Source of the DNA: Pseudomonas sp. MWU16-30317
GTDB taxonomy: Bacteria; Pseudomonadota; Gammaproteobacteria; Pseudomonadales; Pseudomonadaceae
DNA: 64,000 nt
Assembly (NCBI RefSeq): GCF_020515695.1
Contig: NZ_JAIWJA010000005.1
Coordinates: forward strand, 62,001 to 126,000
Direction of reading: 5' to 3'
The translations under genes and the position numbers were made by a program. Below the pieces are notes generated by a model. That model had not been told where the DNA came from, made no database searches, and saw only the letters and a program-made list of their open reading frames with translations. Of the stretch, positions 12,831-21,805 are shown piece by piece. The number at the start of each line of letters is the position of its first letter. The first letter of the stretch is position 1.

Positions 12831-12911
12831 GGGCCGTCCGCCTTGCCGACTATTCAGAACCAGCCGCACAATCTCCCCACTGTCCTAGTCAACTTCGGAG
12901 TGCTCATAACA

Positions 12912-14201
12912 ATGGCAAAAATCGTCGACATCAAAGGTCGTGAAGTTCTCGATTCCCGTGGCAACCCTACCGTCGAGGCCGATGTGCTGCTCGACAACGG
13001 CATCATCGGCAGCGCCTGTGCGCCGTCGGGTGCGTCGACTGGTTCGCGTGAAGCTCTGGAACTGCGCGACGGCGACAAGAGCCGTTACATGGGCAAGGGC
13101 GTACGCAAAGCGATCGCCAACATCAATGGCCCGATCCGTGATGCGCTGCTGGGCAAGGACCCGGTTGATCAGAAAGCCCTCGACCACGTGATGATCGCGC
13201 TGGACGGCACCGAGAACAAAGCGTCGCTGGGCGCCAACGCCATCCTCGCCGTGTCGCTGGCCGCTGCCAAGGCCGCCGCCCAGGACCAGGACCTGCCGCT
13301 GTACGCGCACATCGCCAACCTCAACGGTACGCCGGGCGTGTACTCCATGCCGGTGCCGATGATGAACATCATCAATGGCGGCGAGCATGCCGACAACAAC
13401 GTCGATATCCAGGAGTTCATGGTTCAGCCGGTCGGCGCCAAGAGCTTCTCCGAAGCACTGCGCATGGGCACCGAGATTTTCCATCACCTCAAAGCCGTGC
13501 TCAAAGGCCGTGGCCTGAACACTGCAGTGGGCGATGAAGGTGGTTTTGCACCGAACCTGGCCTCCAATGAAGACGCCCTGGGCGCCATCGCCGAAGCCGT
13601 CGAAAAGGCCGGCTACAAACTGGGCACCGACGTGACCCTGGCCCTGGACTGCGCCGCCAGCGAGTTCTATGACAACGGTACCTACGACCTGGCCGGTGAA
13701 GGTCACAAGTTCGACGCTGAAGGCTTCGCCACCTACCTGGCCGGCTTGACCGAGCGCTATCCAATCATCTCGATCGAAGACGGCCTGGATGAGTCTGACT
13801 GGGCCGGCTGGAAAATCCTCACCGACAAGATCGGCGACAAGGTGCAACTGGTGGGTGACGATCTGTTCGTGACCAACACCAAGATCCTCAAGGAAGGCAT
13901 CGACAAGAAGATCGCCAACTCGATCCTGATCAAGTTCAACCAGATCGGCACCCTGACCGAAACGCTGGAAGCCATCCAGATGGCCAAGGCAGCCGGTTAC
14001 ACTGCGGTCATTTCGCACCGTTCGGGCGAAACCGAAGACTCCACCATCGCTGACCTGGCTGTAGGTACTGCGGCAGGCCAGATCAAGACGGGCTCGTTGT
14101 GCCGTTCCGACCGCGTCTCCAAGTACAACCAATTGCTGCGCATCGAAGAGCAGTTGGGCGACAAGGCGGTCTACCGCGGTCGCGCAGAATTTCGCGGCTG
14201 A
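12912..14201 (+). CDS. eno: Enolase
   Basis: Interconverts 2-phosphoglycerate and phosphoenolpyruvate and is a scaffold member of the RNase E degradosome in related bacteria. 429 residues from ATG 12912 (MAKIVDIKGREVLDSRGNPT). Conserved features are GASTGSREALELRDGD, the Mg ligand segments LALDCAASEFYDNGTY, ISIEDGLDESDWAGW and VGDDLFVTNTKIL, the catalytic Lys in LIKFNQIGTLTET, and the signature ISHRSGETEDSTIADLAVG. The longer reading from 12819 passes through the REP region and lacks homology. Confidence 0.98.
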   Translation: MAKIVDIKGREVLDSRGNPTVEADVLLDNGIIGSACAPSGASTGSREALELRDGDKSRYMGKGVRKAIANINGPIRDALLGKDPVDQKALDHVMIALDGTENKASLGANAILAVSLAAAKAAAQDQDLPLYAHIANLNGTPGVYSMPVPMMNIINGGEHADNNVDIQEFMVQPVGAKSFSEALRMGTEIFHHLKAVLKGRGLNTAVGDEGGFAPNLASNEDALGAIAEAVEKAGYKLGTDVTLALDCAASEFYDNGTYDLAGEGHKFDAEGFATYLAGLTERYPIISIEDGLDESDWAGWKILTDKIGDKVQLVGDDLFVTNTKILKEGIDKKIANSILIKFNQIGTLTETLEAIQMAKAAGYTAVISHRSGETEDSTIADLAVGTAAGQIKTGSLCRSDRVSKYNQLLRIEEQLGDKAVYRGRAEFRG

Positions 14202-14290
14202 ATAGCGGGATCTGCCAGCGCGGTCGAGCAAGATGCATGACCGTTGCTCGGGCGGGGCATTTCACAGCCGGGCAATAGATGGTAAAAAGA

Positions 14291-14405
14291 TGCCAGCCGT
14301 CGGCGCGGATCATTCTGCGCCGTCGTTGCTGGCAGATGCTTCAGAGTGCTGAGCCCGGTGCATGCCGGGCTTCGTGCCATCAGACGATCCATGATGTGAT
14401 CGTCT
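14291..14405. other. Row of three hairpins between eno and ftsB
   Basis: Three inverted repeats in 115 bases. At 14291-14334 the outer arms TGCCAGC/GCTGGCA enclose paired GC-rich inner arms; at 14353-14370 GCCCGG and CCGGGC; at 14382-14405 AGACGATC and GATCGTCT. The last ends 18 bases before the ftsB ATG. None has a U-tract typical of an intrinsic terminator. Confidence 0.6.
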
Positions 14406-14423
14406 TTACCACTGGATACCTTG

Positions 14424-14702
14424 ATGCGCAGTCCTTACTGGTTGTTCCTCGTTTTGCTCGCCCTGTTGGGTGGGTTGCAATACCGCCTGTGGGTCGGTAA
14501 TGGCAGCCTGGCCCAAGCCACCGAGCTGCGCCAGCAGATTGCCGACCAGGAGGCTGAAAACAAGCGCCTGGAAGAACGCAATCGCGTGCTCGACGCCGAG
14601 GTGTCCGAGTTGAAGAAAGGCATGGAAACCGTTGAGGAGCGTGCCCGCCAGGAACTGGGCATGGTCAAGAACGGCGAGACTCTCTATCAGTTGGCCCAAT
14701 GA
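14424..14702 (+). CDS. ftsB: Cell division protein FtsB
   Basis: Small bitopic divisome protein that forms the FtsQ-FtsB-FtsL complex. 92 residues from ATG 14424. One transmembrane helix (YWLFLVLLALLGGLQYRLWV, residues 5-24) is followed by a coiled coil (LRQQIADQEAENKRLEERNR) and the family tail EERARQELGMVKNGETLYQ. A TTG directly before the ATG is possible but unnecessary. The stop overlaps ispD as ATGA. Confidence 0.93.
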   Translation: MRSPYWLFLVLLALLGGLQYRLWVGNGSLAQATELRQQIADQEAENKRLEERNRVLDAEVSELKKGMETVEERARQELGMVKNGETLYQLAQ

Positions 14703-15409
14703 ATTCAGCGTTACCTGCCTTCTGGGCAGTCATCCCCGCAGCGGGGGTAGGCGCGCGCATGGCCGCCGACCGCCCAAAGCAATACCTGACCCTGGGTCAG
14801 CACACACTGCTCGAACATAGCCTCGGCTGTTTTCTCGATCACCCGGGGCTCAAGGGCCTGGTGGTCAGCCTGGCAGTGGACGATCCCTATTGGCCGAATC
14901 TGGCCTGCGCCACCGACTCGCGTATCCAGCGCGTGGCCGGCGGTGTCGAGCGTGCCGATTCGGTGCTCAACGCCTTGCTCTATCTGCACGGGCAGGGCGC
15001 CGACGATGACGACTGGGTGTTGGTGCATGATGCCGCGCGGCCCAATCTGGCGCGCAGCGACCTCGATAATCTGTTGATGCAACTCGGCGACGATCTGGTC
15101 GGCGGCTTGCTGGCGGTACCGGCGCGGGACACCCTCAAGCGCGCGGACAGTAACGGCCGGGTACGCGAGACGGTAGATCGCAGCAGCATCTGGCAGGCCT
15201 ATACACCGCAGATGTTCAGGCTCGGCGCCTTACACCGGGCGCTGGCCGACAGCCTGGTAGCGGACGTGGCAATCACCGACGAGGCCTCGGCCATGGAGTG
15301 GGCCGGGCAAGCGCCACGGCTGATCGAAGGCCGTGCCGATAACCTCAAAATCACCCGTCCGGAAGACCTTGAATGGTTACGCCAGCGGTGGGCGAACAAG
15401 CCAGGTTAG
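14699..15409 (+). CDS. ispD: 2-C-methyl-D-erythritol 4-phosphate cytidylyltransferase
   Basis: MEP-pathway enzyme that couples CTP to methylerythritol phosphate. 236 residues. The nucleotide-binding N-terminus VIPAAGVGARMAADRPKQYL, VLVHDAARPNLARSD and PARDTLKRAD segments are family signatures. It overlaps ftsB by four bases. ispF, another MEP-pathway gene, lies 3.2 kb downstream, separated by the formaldehyde genes. Confidence 0.96.
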   Translation: MNSALPAFWAVIPAAGVGARMAADRPKQYLTLGQHTLLEHSLGCFLDHPGLKGLVVSLAVDDPYWPNLACATDSRIQRVAGGVERADSVLNALLYLHGQGADDDDWVLVHDAARPNLARSDLDNLLMQLGDDLVGGLLAVPARDTLKRADSNGRVRETVDRSSIWQAYTPQMFRLGALHRALADSLVADVAITDEASAMEWAGQAPRLIEGRADNLKITRPEDLEWLRQRWANKPG

Positions 15410-15472
15410 CCCCGTTATCTTGCGGCGTTTTTGCCGGCCTCATCGCGCCCTGACGCGCAGTGAACCTTGCAC

Positions 15473-15498
15473 GTGTGGGCGCAAAGCTTGCTCGCGAA
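15473..15498. repeat. Diverged REP unit
   Basis: GTGTGGGCGCAAAGCTTGCT then CGCGAA, a variant of the REP units elsewhere, in the gap between the converging ispD and the LysR gene. Confidence 0.65.
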
Positions 15499-15511
15499 CA
15501 GGCCCGCAAAT

Positions 15512-16408
15512 TCAACCCAGGTACTCCGGCCGTTTGCTCAGCATCTCCCTTAGATAATCCACCAGCTTGCGCACTTTTGGCGACAAGTGCCGCTGCTGCG
15601 GATAAAGCGCCCACACTGCCGTATTCGGCGGCTGGTGCGCCTCCAGCAACGAGATCAACGCGCCGCTGCGCAAATGCTCCAGCACGTAATAATCCGGCAG
15701 CTGACACAAACCGATGCCTGCCAGCGCAGCGTCCAGCACCGCCTGTCCGCTGTTGCAGCGCCAATTGCCCTGCACCCGTTGCGATAATTCCCGGCCATCC
15801 TGTTGCAGCGCCCATTGGTCCGAACTGCCGACCAGGCAATTGTGCCGCGCCAGCTCCGACAGACTGTGGGGCCGGCCGTACCGAGCCAGATAGGACTTTG
15901 ATGCGCACAGGTACATGCGCCGTGGCGCCAGACGCGTGGCCACCAGTTGCGAGTCCTGCAGGCGACCCAGGCGGACGGCCAGGTCGATCCCTTCGTGAAC
16001 CAGGTCCAAAGGTCGGTTGCTCAGCTCGATATCGATCCGCAGTTGCGGATATTGGCCCATGAACTGCGTGACCAGTGGCACGATAAAGCGCTCGCCGTAA
16101 GCCACCGCGCAGGTCATGCGCAGCAGGCCCTTGGGTTCGCTGGCCAGATCACCCACGGCGCGCAGCGCCTCTTCGCGACCGTCCTGCAACCGCTGGCAAT
16201 GTTGCAGGAAGGTCTGCCCGGCCTCGGTCAGCGTCACCCTGCGCGTGCTGCGGTAGAGCAAGCGCGTTTGCAAGCGATCTTCGAGGCGTGCGATCTGTCG
16301 GCTGACGTGCGAGGCCGAGACGTCGAGCCGCTCCGCTGCCGCGGTGAATTGACTGCACTCGGCCACCGCGACGAATTCGTCTATACCTTCCCAGCGGTTC
16401 TCGTTCAT
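15512..16408 (-). CDS. gfnR: LysR-family regulator next to the formaldehyde genes (GfnR-like)
   Basis: 298-residue LysR-type regulator. The start is set at the ATG reading MNENRWEGIDEFVAVAEC; the longer reading adds 22 unlike residues. An N-terminal winged helix-turn-helix (FTAAAERLDVSASHVSRQIA) precedes the LysR substrate-binding domain. It is divergent from adhC, from which it is separated by 119 bases. In P. aeruginosa a LysR gene called gfnR sits in the same place, so the likely role is control of adhC-fghA in response to formaldehyde; that assignment is by position and family, not by direct evidence here. Confidence 0.85.
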   Translation of the reverse strand: MNENRWEGIDEFVAVAECSQFTAAAERLDVSASHVSRQIARLEDRLQTRLLYRSTRRVTLTEAGQTFLQHCQRLQDGREEALRAVGDLASEPKGLLRMTCAVAYGERFIVPLVTQFMGQYPQLRIDIELSNRPLDLVHEGIDLAVRLGRLQDSQLVATRLAPRRMYLCASKSYLARYGRPHSLSELARHNCLVGSSDQWALQQDGRELSQRVQGNWRCNSGQAVLDAALAGIGLCQLPDYYVLEHLRSGALISLLEAHQPPNTAVWALYPQQRHLSPKVRKLVDYLREMLSKRPEYLG

Positions 16409-16527
16409 CGGACTGGCATCTTGATTGTCCCTGTACAGCAATAATATTTTGTTGCGAGATGGATTATTAATCAAATGATCATGAATTACACTTCAGCGCT
16501 TCTGTTATCTCTGTTGGAGCGCTGTTG

Positions 16528-17640
16528 ATGATCAAGTCTCGTGCCGCCGTTGCCTTTGAGGCCAAGAAGCCGCTGGAAGTCGTCGAAGTGGATGTGGCCA
16601 TGCCCAAGGCGGGTGAGGTGCTGGTCCGAATCGTCGCTTCTGGCGTTTGCCACACCGATGCCTACACGCTGTCGGGCGCCGACGCCGAAGGGATTTTCCC
16701 GTCGATCCTCGGTCACGAAGGCGGCGGCGTGGTTGAAGCCATCGGTGAGGGTGTGACTTCGGTCGCGGTGGGTGATCACGTGATTCCGCTGTACACCGCT
16801 GAATGTCGCAAGTGCAAATTCTGCCTGTCGGGCAAGACCAACCTGTGCCAGGCCGTGCGTGCCACTCAGGGCAAGGGCGTGATGCCCGACGGCACCTCGC
16901 GCTTTTCCTACCAAGGCAAGCCGATTTTCCACTACATGGGCACCTCGACCTTCTCCGAGTACACCGTGTTGCCAGAAGTGTCGGTGGCCAAGATCCAGAA
17001 GGAAGCGCCACTAGAAAAAGTCTGCCTGCTCGGTTGCGGCGTGACTACCGGCATCGGCGCGGTGATCAACACCGCCAAGGTCAAGCCCGGTGACACCGTG
17101 GCGATCTTCGGGCTGGGCGGCATTGGCTTGTCGGCGGTCATCGGCGCGGTCAAGGCCAAGGCCAGCCGTATCATCGCCATCGACATCAATCCGGCCAAGT
17201 TCGAGATCGCACGTCAGCTGGGCGCCACCGACTGCATCAACCCCAAGGAATATGACCGTCCGATCCAGGAAGTCATCGTCGATCTCACCGACGGTGGCGT
17301 GGACTTCTCCTTCGAGTGCATCGGCAACGTGCAATTGATGCGCGCTGCACTGGAGAGCTGCCACAAGGGCTGGGGCGAGTCGGTGATCATCGGTGTCGCC
17401 GGTGCTGGCCAAGAGATCGCTACCCGTCCGTTTCAGCTGGTGACCGGTCGCGTCTGGCGTGGTTCGGCGTTTGGTGGCGTGCGCGGCCGCACCGAGCTGC
17501 CGAGCTATGTCGACATGGCGCAGAAGGGCGAGATTCCGCTGGATACCTTCATCACCCACACGATGGGCCTGGAAGATATCAACAAGGCGTTCGACCTGAT
17601 GCACGAAGGCAAAAGCATTCGCAGCGTCATCCACTTTTAA
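16528..17640 (+). CDS. adhC: S-(hydroxymethyl)glutathione dehydrogenase / class III alcohol dehydrogenase
   Basis: Oxidises the formaldehyde-glutathione adduct with NAD. 370 residues from ATG 16528 (MIKSRAAVAFEAKKPLEVVE); a TTG codon just upstream is a less likely start. Catalytic zinc ligands are Cys in SGVCHTDAYTLSG and His in GHEGGGVVEAIGEGV; the four structural zinc cysteines are in CRKCKFCLSGKTNLC. The Rossmann motif is FGLGGIGLSAVIGAVKAK. fghA follows after 12 bases, forming a two-step detoxification operon. Confidence 0.97.
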   Translation: MIKSRAAVAFEAKKPLEVVEVDVAMPKAGEVLVRIVASGVCHTDAYTLSGADAEGIFPSILGHEGGGVVEAIGEGVTSVAVGDHVIPLYTAECRKCKFCLSGKTNLCQAVRATQGKGVMPDGTSRFSYQGKPIFHYMGTSTFSEYTVLPEVSVAKIQKEAPLEKVCLLGCGVTTGIGAVINTAKVKPGDTVAIFGLGGIGLSAVIGAVKAKASRIIAIDINPAKFEIARQLGATDCINPKEYDRPIQEVIVDLTDGGVDFSFECIGNVQLMRAALESCHKGWGESVIIGVAGAGQEIATRPFQLVTGRVWRGSAFGGVRGRTELPSYVDMAQKGEIPLDTFITHTMGLEDINKAFDLMHEGKSIRSVIHF

Positions 17641-17652
17641 GGGAGACATGCC

Positions 17653-18495
17653 ATGAGCCTGGAGAACGTTTCGTGCCAGAAGAGCTTCGGCGGCTGGCAC
17701 AAGCGCTACAAGCATCGCAGCGAGGTGCTGGGTTGCGACATGACCTTCGCCGTGTACCTGCCACCGCAAGCGGAGGCGGGTGGCAACTTGCCGGTACTCT
17801 ATTGGCTGTCGGGACTGACCTGCACCGACGAGAACTTCATGCAAAAGGCGGGCGCGCACAAGCTCGCCGCCGAACTGGGGTTGATCATCGTCGCGCCGGA
17901 CACGAGCCCGCGCGGCCCGGACGTGGCGGATGATCCGGACGGCGCCTGGGACTTCGGGCTGGGTGCCGGCTTCTACCTCAACGCCACGCAGCAGCCGTGG
18001 GCGCGGCATTACCGCATGCACGATTATGTGGTGCAGGAGTTGCCCGCCTTGGTGGAGGCGCATTTCCCGGCCAGCGAGCGGCGCAGTATCAGCGGTCACT
18101 CCATGGGCGGTCATGGCGCGCTGGTGTGCGCTTTGCGCAATCCTGGGCGCTACCGTTCGGTGTCGGCGTTTTCGCCGATCAGCAATCCGATGGATTGCCC
18201 GTGGGGGCAGAAGGCGTTTTCGCGCTACCTGGGCGAGGAGCGTTCGAAGTGGCGTGAGTGGGATGCGTCGGTGCTGTTGACCGAGGCCCGCGAGCGTCTG
18301 CCGACCTTGGTCGATCAGGGCGATCGGGATGACTTTCTCGAGAATCAGCTCAAGCCCGAAGCTCTGGTGCAAGCGGCCAAAGCGGCGGATTACCCGCTGA
18401 TGTTGCGGTTGCAGCCGGGCTATGACCATAGCTATTACTTCATCGCCAGCTTCATCGACGATCACCTGCGCCACCACGCGGCGGCGCTGGCCTGA
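17653..18495 (+). CDS. fghA: S-formylglutathione hydrolase
   Basis: Hydrolyses S-formylglutathione to formate and glutathione, the step after AdhC. 280-residue esterase D family alpha/beta hydrolase. The nucleophile elbow is ISGHSMGGHGALVCAL; the likely catalytic histidine is in PGYDHSYYFIASFIDDH near the C-terminus. ATG 17653 has GGGAGAC upstream and lies 12 bases after adhC. Confidence 0.96.
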   Translation: MSLENVSCQKSFGGWHKRYKHRSEVLGCDMTFAVYLPPQAEAGGNLPVLYWLSGLTCTDENFMQKAGAHKLAAELGLIIVAPDTSPRGPDVADDPDGAWDFGLGAGFYLNATQQPWARHYRMHDYVVQELPALVEAHFPASERRSISGHSMGGHGALVCALRNPGRYRSVSAFSPISNPMDCPWGQKAFSRYLGEERSKWREWDASVLLTEARERLPTLVDQGDRDDFLENQLKPEALVQAAKAADYPLMLRLQPGYDHSYYFIASFIDDHLRHHAAALA

Positions 18496-18499
18496 AGCT

Positions 18500-18523
18500 T
18501 GTGGGAGCGGGCTCTGCCTGCAA
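18500..18523. repeat. Diverged REP unit
   Basis: TGTGGGAGCGGGCTCTGCCT then GCAA, a REP-family unit directly after the fghA stop, in the spacer before ispF. Confidence 0.65.
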
Positions 18524-18660
18524 ATGGGTCGACGCGATTGCGCGTTGTACGCTTCGCAGGTAGCGCCCGTGCCCACATTGGATGGCGTGCTACTAGAGGG
18601 CGCCAAGGTCGGCCAAAGCAGGTAGAATCACGCCCTGACTCAATCGGGGCGTTTTCTTTT

Positions 18661-19134
18661 ATGCGTATTGGCCACGGCTATGATGTGCACCGTTTCGCGG
18701 ATGGCGATTTCATTACTCTCGGGGGCGTGCGCATCCCGCACCGCTTCGGGCTGCTCGCGCACTCCGACGGCGACGTGCTGCTGCATGCCTTGAGCGATGC
18801 GTTGCTCGGTGCTGCAGCTTTGGGCGATATTGGCAAGCATTTTCCGGACACCGACCCGCAATTCAAGGGCGCCGACAGTCGCGTGCTGTTGCGTCACGTG
18901 GTCGCGATCGTTCAGGCCAAGGGTTGGGTGGTTGGTAACGTCGATGCCACCATCGTTGCCCAGGCCCCGAAAATGGCCCCGCACATCGAGACCATGCGCG
19001 CCCAGATCGCCGCCGATCTGAGCATCGAGCTCGATCAAGTCAACGTCAAGGCCACGACCGAAGAAAAACTCGGCTTCACCGGCCGCGAAGAGGGCATTGC
19101 CGTTCACGCCGTTGCCCTGTTGCTGCGCCCATGA
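18661..19134 (+). CDS. ispF: 2-C-methyl-D-erythritol 2,4-cyclodiphosphate synthase
   Basis: Fifth step of the MEP isoprenoid pathway. 157 residues from ATG 18661 (MRIGHGYDVHRFADGDFITL). Metal ligands are Asp and His in GYDVHRF and the His in LLAHSDGDVLLHALSDALLG; GKHFPDTDPQFKGADSR is also conserved. The upstream reading from 18499 passes through a REP unit and is not used. It overlaps truD by four bases. Confidence 0.97.
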   Translation: MRIGHGYDVHRFADGDFITLGGVRIPHRFGLLAHSDGDVLLHALSDALLGAAALGDIGKHFPDTDPQFKGADSRVLLRHVVAIVQAKGWVVGNVDATIVAQAPKMAPHIETMRAQIAADLSIELDQVNVKATTEEKLGFTGREEGIAVHAVALLLRP

Positions 19135-20189
19135 CCGAACTCGAACTGCTCGGGCCGCGTGCATTCGCAGCGGCGCTGGGCAGCGCTGTGCTCAAGGCCA
19201 GCGCTGAAGATTTTCAGGTCGACGAAGTCCTCGATATCCCGCTCAGTGGCGATGGCGAGCACCTGTGGCTTTGGGTCGAGAAGCGCAATCTCAATACCGA
19301 AGAGGCCGCTCGGCGGCTGGCCAAAGCGGCGGGCGTGCCCTTGCGCACGGTCAGTTATGCCGGGCTCAAGGATCGCATGGCCCTGACTCGCCAGTGGTTC
19401 AGCCTGCAACTGCCCGGCAAGGCCGATCCGGACCTGAGCAAGGCCGAAGACGATACTCTGAAGATTCTCCAGGCCACCCGTCACAAGCGCAAGTTGCAGC
19501 GCGGTGCTCACGCCGCCAACGGGTTTACCTTGCGCCTGACCAGTATGAACGCTGACCACGCCGCCCTTGATGCGCGTCTCGAACAGCTCAAGGTCCAGGG
19601 TGTGCCCAATTATTTCGGCACTCAGCGCTTTGGCCACGACGGCGGCAATGTATTCGATGCGCAGCAATGGGCGGCTCGCAAGGCCTTGCCGGAGCAGCGC
19701 AATGTGCGGTCGCGGCTGCTGTCCACGGCGCGCAGTTTTCTGTTCAATCAGATCCTCGCCGCCCGAGTCGCTGACGGTAGCTGGAACCAGGCGTTACTGG
19801 GCGATCTGCTGGCGTTCACCGACAGCCGCAGCTTTTTCCCGGCCACCGCCGCCGAGCTCGATGACCCGCGCCTGGCGATTCTCGATCTGCACCCCACCGG
19901 TGCGCTGTGGGGCGAGGGCGAGCTTGGCACGGATGGTCGGGCGCGTGAAATCGAACAAAATGTATCGGCTGCCTACGCCGATCTGGCCGATTGGCTGATC
20001 AAAGCGGGTTTGAGCCAAGAACGTCGCATCCTGCGACTGCCCATTGGGCGGTTGTCGTGGCATTATCCCGAGCCTGACATTCTGCAACTGGAATTCGTCC
20101 TTCCGGCCGGATGCTTCGCCACCGTAGTGGTGCGCGAACTCTTCGATCTGGTACCGGCAGGGCAGACGGACAGCTCATGCGTATTCTGA
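19131..20189 (+). CDS. truD: tRNA pseudouridine(13) synthase TruD
   Basis: Isomerises U13 of tRNA-Glu. 352 residues. The catalytic aspartate is in the TruD motif YAGLKDRMALTRQWFS (near residue 80), and QRFGHDGGN and TARSFLFNQILAARV are typical. It overlaps ispF at its start and surE at its end, so ispF-truD-surE-pcm form one tightly packed operon. Confidence 0.96.
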   Translation: MTELELLGPRAFAAALGSAVLKASAEDFQVDEVLDIPLSGDGEHLWLWVEKRNLNTEEAARRLAKAAGVPLRTVSYAGLKDRMALTRQWFSLQLPGKADPDLSKAEDDTLKILQATRHKRKLQRGAHAANGFTLRLTSMNADHAALDARLEQLKVQGVPNYFGTQRFGHDGGNVFDAQQWAARKALPEQRNVRSRLLSTARSFLFNQILAARVADGSWNQALLGDLLAFTDSRSFFPATAAELDDPRLAILDLHPTGALWGEGELGTDGRAREIEQNVSAAYADLADWLIKAGLSQERRILRLPIGRLSWHYPEPDILQLEFVLPAGCFATVVVRELFDLVPAGQTDSSCVF

Positions 20190-20926
20190 TTTCAAACGAC
20201 GACGGGGTCACCGCACCCGGTCTCGCCGCGCTTTACGGTGCCTTGGCGGATTATGCCGAGTGCTCGGTAATCGCCCCCGACCAGGACAAGAGCGGGTCCA
20301 GCAGTTCGCTGACGATCGATCGGCCGCTGCACCCGCACGTCCTCGATAACGGCTTTATCAGCCTCAACGGCACACCCACCGACTGTGTCCATCTGGGCCT
20401 CAACGGGTTACTGCCGTTCGAGCCGGAAATGGTAGTCGCGGGCATCAACCTAGGAGCCAATCTCGGGGATGACGTGTTGTATTCCGGGACGGTCGCAGCG
20501 GCCTTGGAAGGACGCTTCCTGAACCGCACCTCGATGGCGTTCTCGCTGCTGTCCCGCCAGCCTGACAACCTGGCGACGGCTGCCTGGGTCGCGCGCAAGC
20601 TGGTCGAGGCGCATACCTCGCTGGCGCTGCCGCCGCGCACGGTGCTCAACGTCAATATTCCCAATCTGCCGCTGGAGAACATCCGCGGCCTGCGCCTGAC
20701 TCGCCTGGGGCACCGCTCGCGGGCCAAGCCGCCGACGCGGGTGGTCGATCCCCGAGGCAAGCCGGGCTACTGGATTGCCGCCGCCGGCGATGCGGAGGAT
20801 GGCGGTCCGGGCACGGATTTCCATGCCGTGATGCAAGGCTATGTATCGGTTACGCCGCTGCAGCTCGACCGGACCTTCAACGATGCTTTCAATCATCTTG
20901 AAGGCTGGCTGGAGGGGTTAAGCTGA
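20177..20926 (+). CDS. surE: 5'/3'-nucleotidase SurE
   Basis: Metal-dependent phosphatase that hydrolyses nucleoside monophosphates. 249 residues from ATG 20177 (MRILISNDDGVTAPGLAALY). The Asp-Asp metal site is at residues 8-9; GSSSSLTID, LNGTPTDCVHLG and VVAGINLGANLGDDVLYSGT complete the active site. It starts within the truD end and its stop overlaps the pcm ATG. Confidence 0.97.
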   Translation: MRILISNDDGVTAPGLAALYGALADYAECSVIAPDQDKSGSSSSLTIDRPLHPHVLDNGFISLNGTPTDCVHLGLNGLLPFEPEMVVAGINLGANLGDDVLYSGTVAAALEGRFLNRTSMAFSLLSRQPDNLATAAWVARKLVEAHTSLALPPRTVLNVNIPNLPLENIRGLRLTRLGHRSRAKPPTRVVDPRGKPGYWIAAAGDAEDGGPGTDFHAVMQGYVSVTPLQLDRTFNDAFNHLEGWLEGLS

Positions 20927-21600
20927 TGCGTGAGCAGGATGATCTGATGCGCCGCGGGATCGGCATGACCTCCCAGCGTACGCGCGAACGCTTGATCCAG
21001 CGTCTGTATGAAGAGGGCGTGGCCAACACCAAAGTGCTCGACGTGATTCGTCGCACGCCACGCCATCTGTTCGTCGACGAGGCGCTGTCGCACCGCGCCT
21101 ACGAGGACACCGCACTGCCCATCGGCCACAACCAGACCATCTCCCAGCCCTACATGGTGGCGCGCATGAGCGAGTTGCTGCTGGAGGACGGGCCGCTCGA
21201 CAAGGTCATGGAGATCGGCACCGGTTCGGGCTACCAGACCGCCGTGCTGTCGCAGTTGGTGGAGCGGGTGTTTTCCGTGGAGCGCATCAAGGTTCTGCAG
21301 GACCGTGCCAAGGAGCGTCTGGTCGAGCTCAATCTGCGCAACGTGGTGTTTCGCTGGGGCGATGGCTGGGAAGGCTGGCCGGCGTTGGCGCCGTACAATG
21401 GCATCATCGTCACTGCCGTGGCTACTGACGTGCCCCAGGCTCTGCTCGATCAACTGGCGCCCGGTGGGCGGCTGGTGATTCCGGTGGGTTCCGGCGAGGT
21501 TCAGCAGTTGCTGCTAATCGTTCGCGAGGAGCACGGTTTTTCTCGACGAGTACTGGGTTCGGTGCGTTTCGTGCCGCTGCTCAATGGCCCGCTGGCCTGA
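20926..21600 (+). CDS. pcm: Protein-L-isoaspartate O-methyltransferase
   Basis: Methylates abnormal L-isoaspartyl residues to start their repair. 224 residues from ATG 20926. The S-adenosylmethionine motif is VMEIGTGSGYQTAVLSQLVE; LPIGHNQTISQPYMVARMSE is the substrate-binding signature. The surE-pcm-nlpD-rpoS order is a classical stationary-phase block of gammaproteobacteria. Confidence 0.97.
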   Translation: MREQDDLMRRGIGMTSQRTRERLIQRLYEEGVANTKVLDVIRRTPRHLFVDEALSHRAYEDTALPIGHNQTISQPYMVARMSELLLEDGPLDKVMEIGTGSGYQTAVLSQLVERVFSVERIKVLQDRAKERLVELNLRNVVFRWGDGWEGWPALAPYNGIIVTAVATDVPQALLDQLAPGGRLVIPVGSGEVQQLLLIVREEHGFSRRVLGSVRFVPLLNGPLA

Positions 21601-21805
21601 TTGAATACACCCCAGGTGGCATGGAATTCCATGCGCGCGCATGGGTCATAGAGCCGTGGTCGCGCATCCTCGATGTACTGATACACGCACGCAGGTCTTG
21701 GCCTGCTGCCTGCCTTGCGAGGGTACGCAAGGTATACTGCAAACTACACTTTCGTTCATGTGTCCGCGTGATCATGAACTATTCAGCAAACTTAGGGAGC
21801 GGCGG

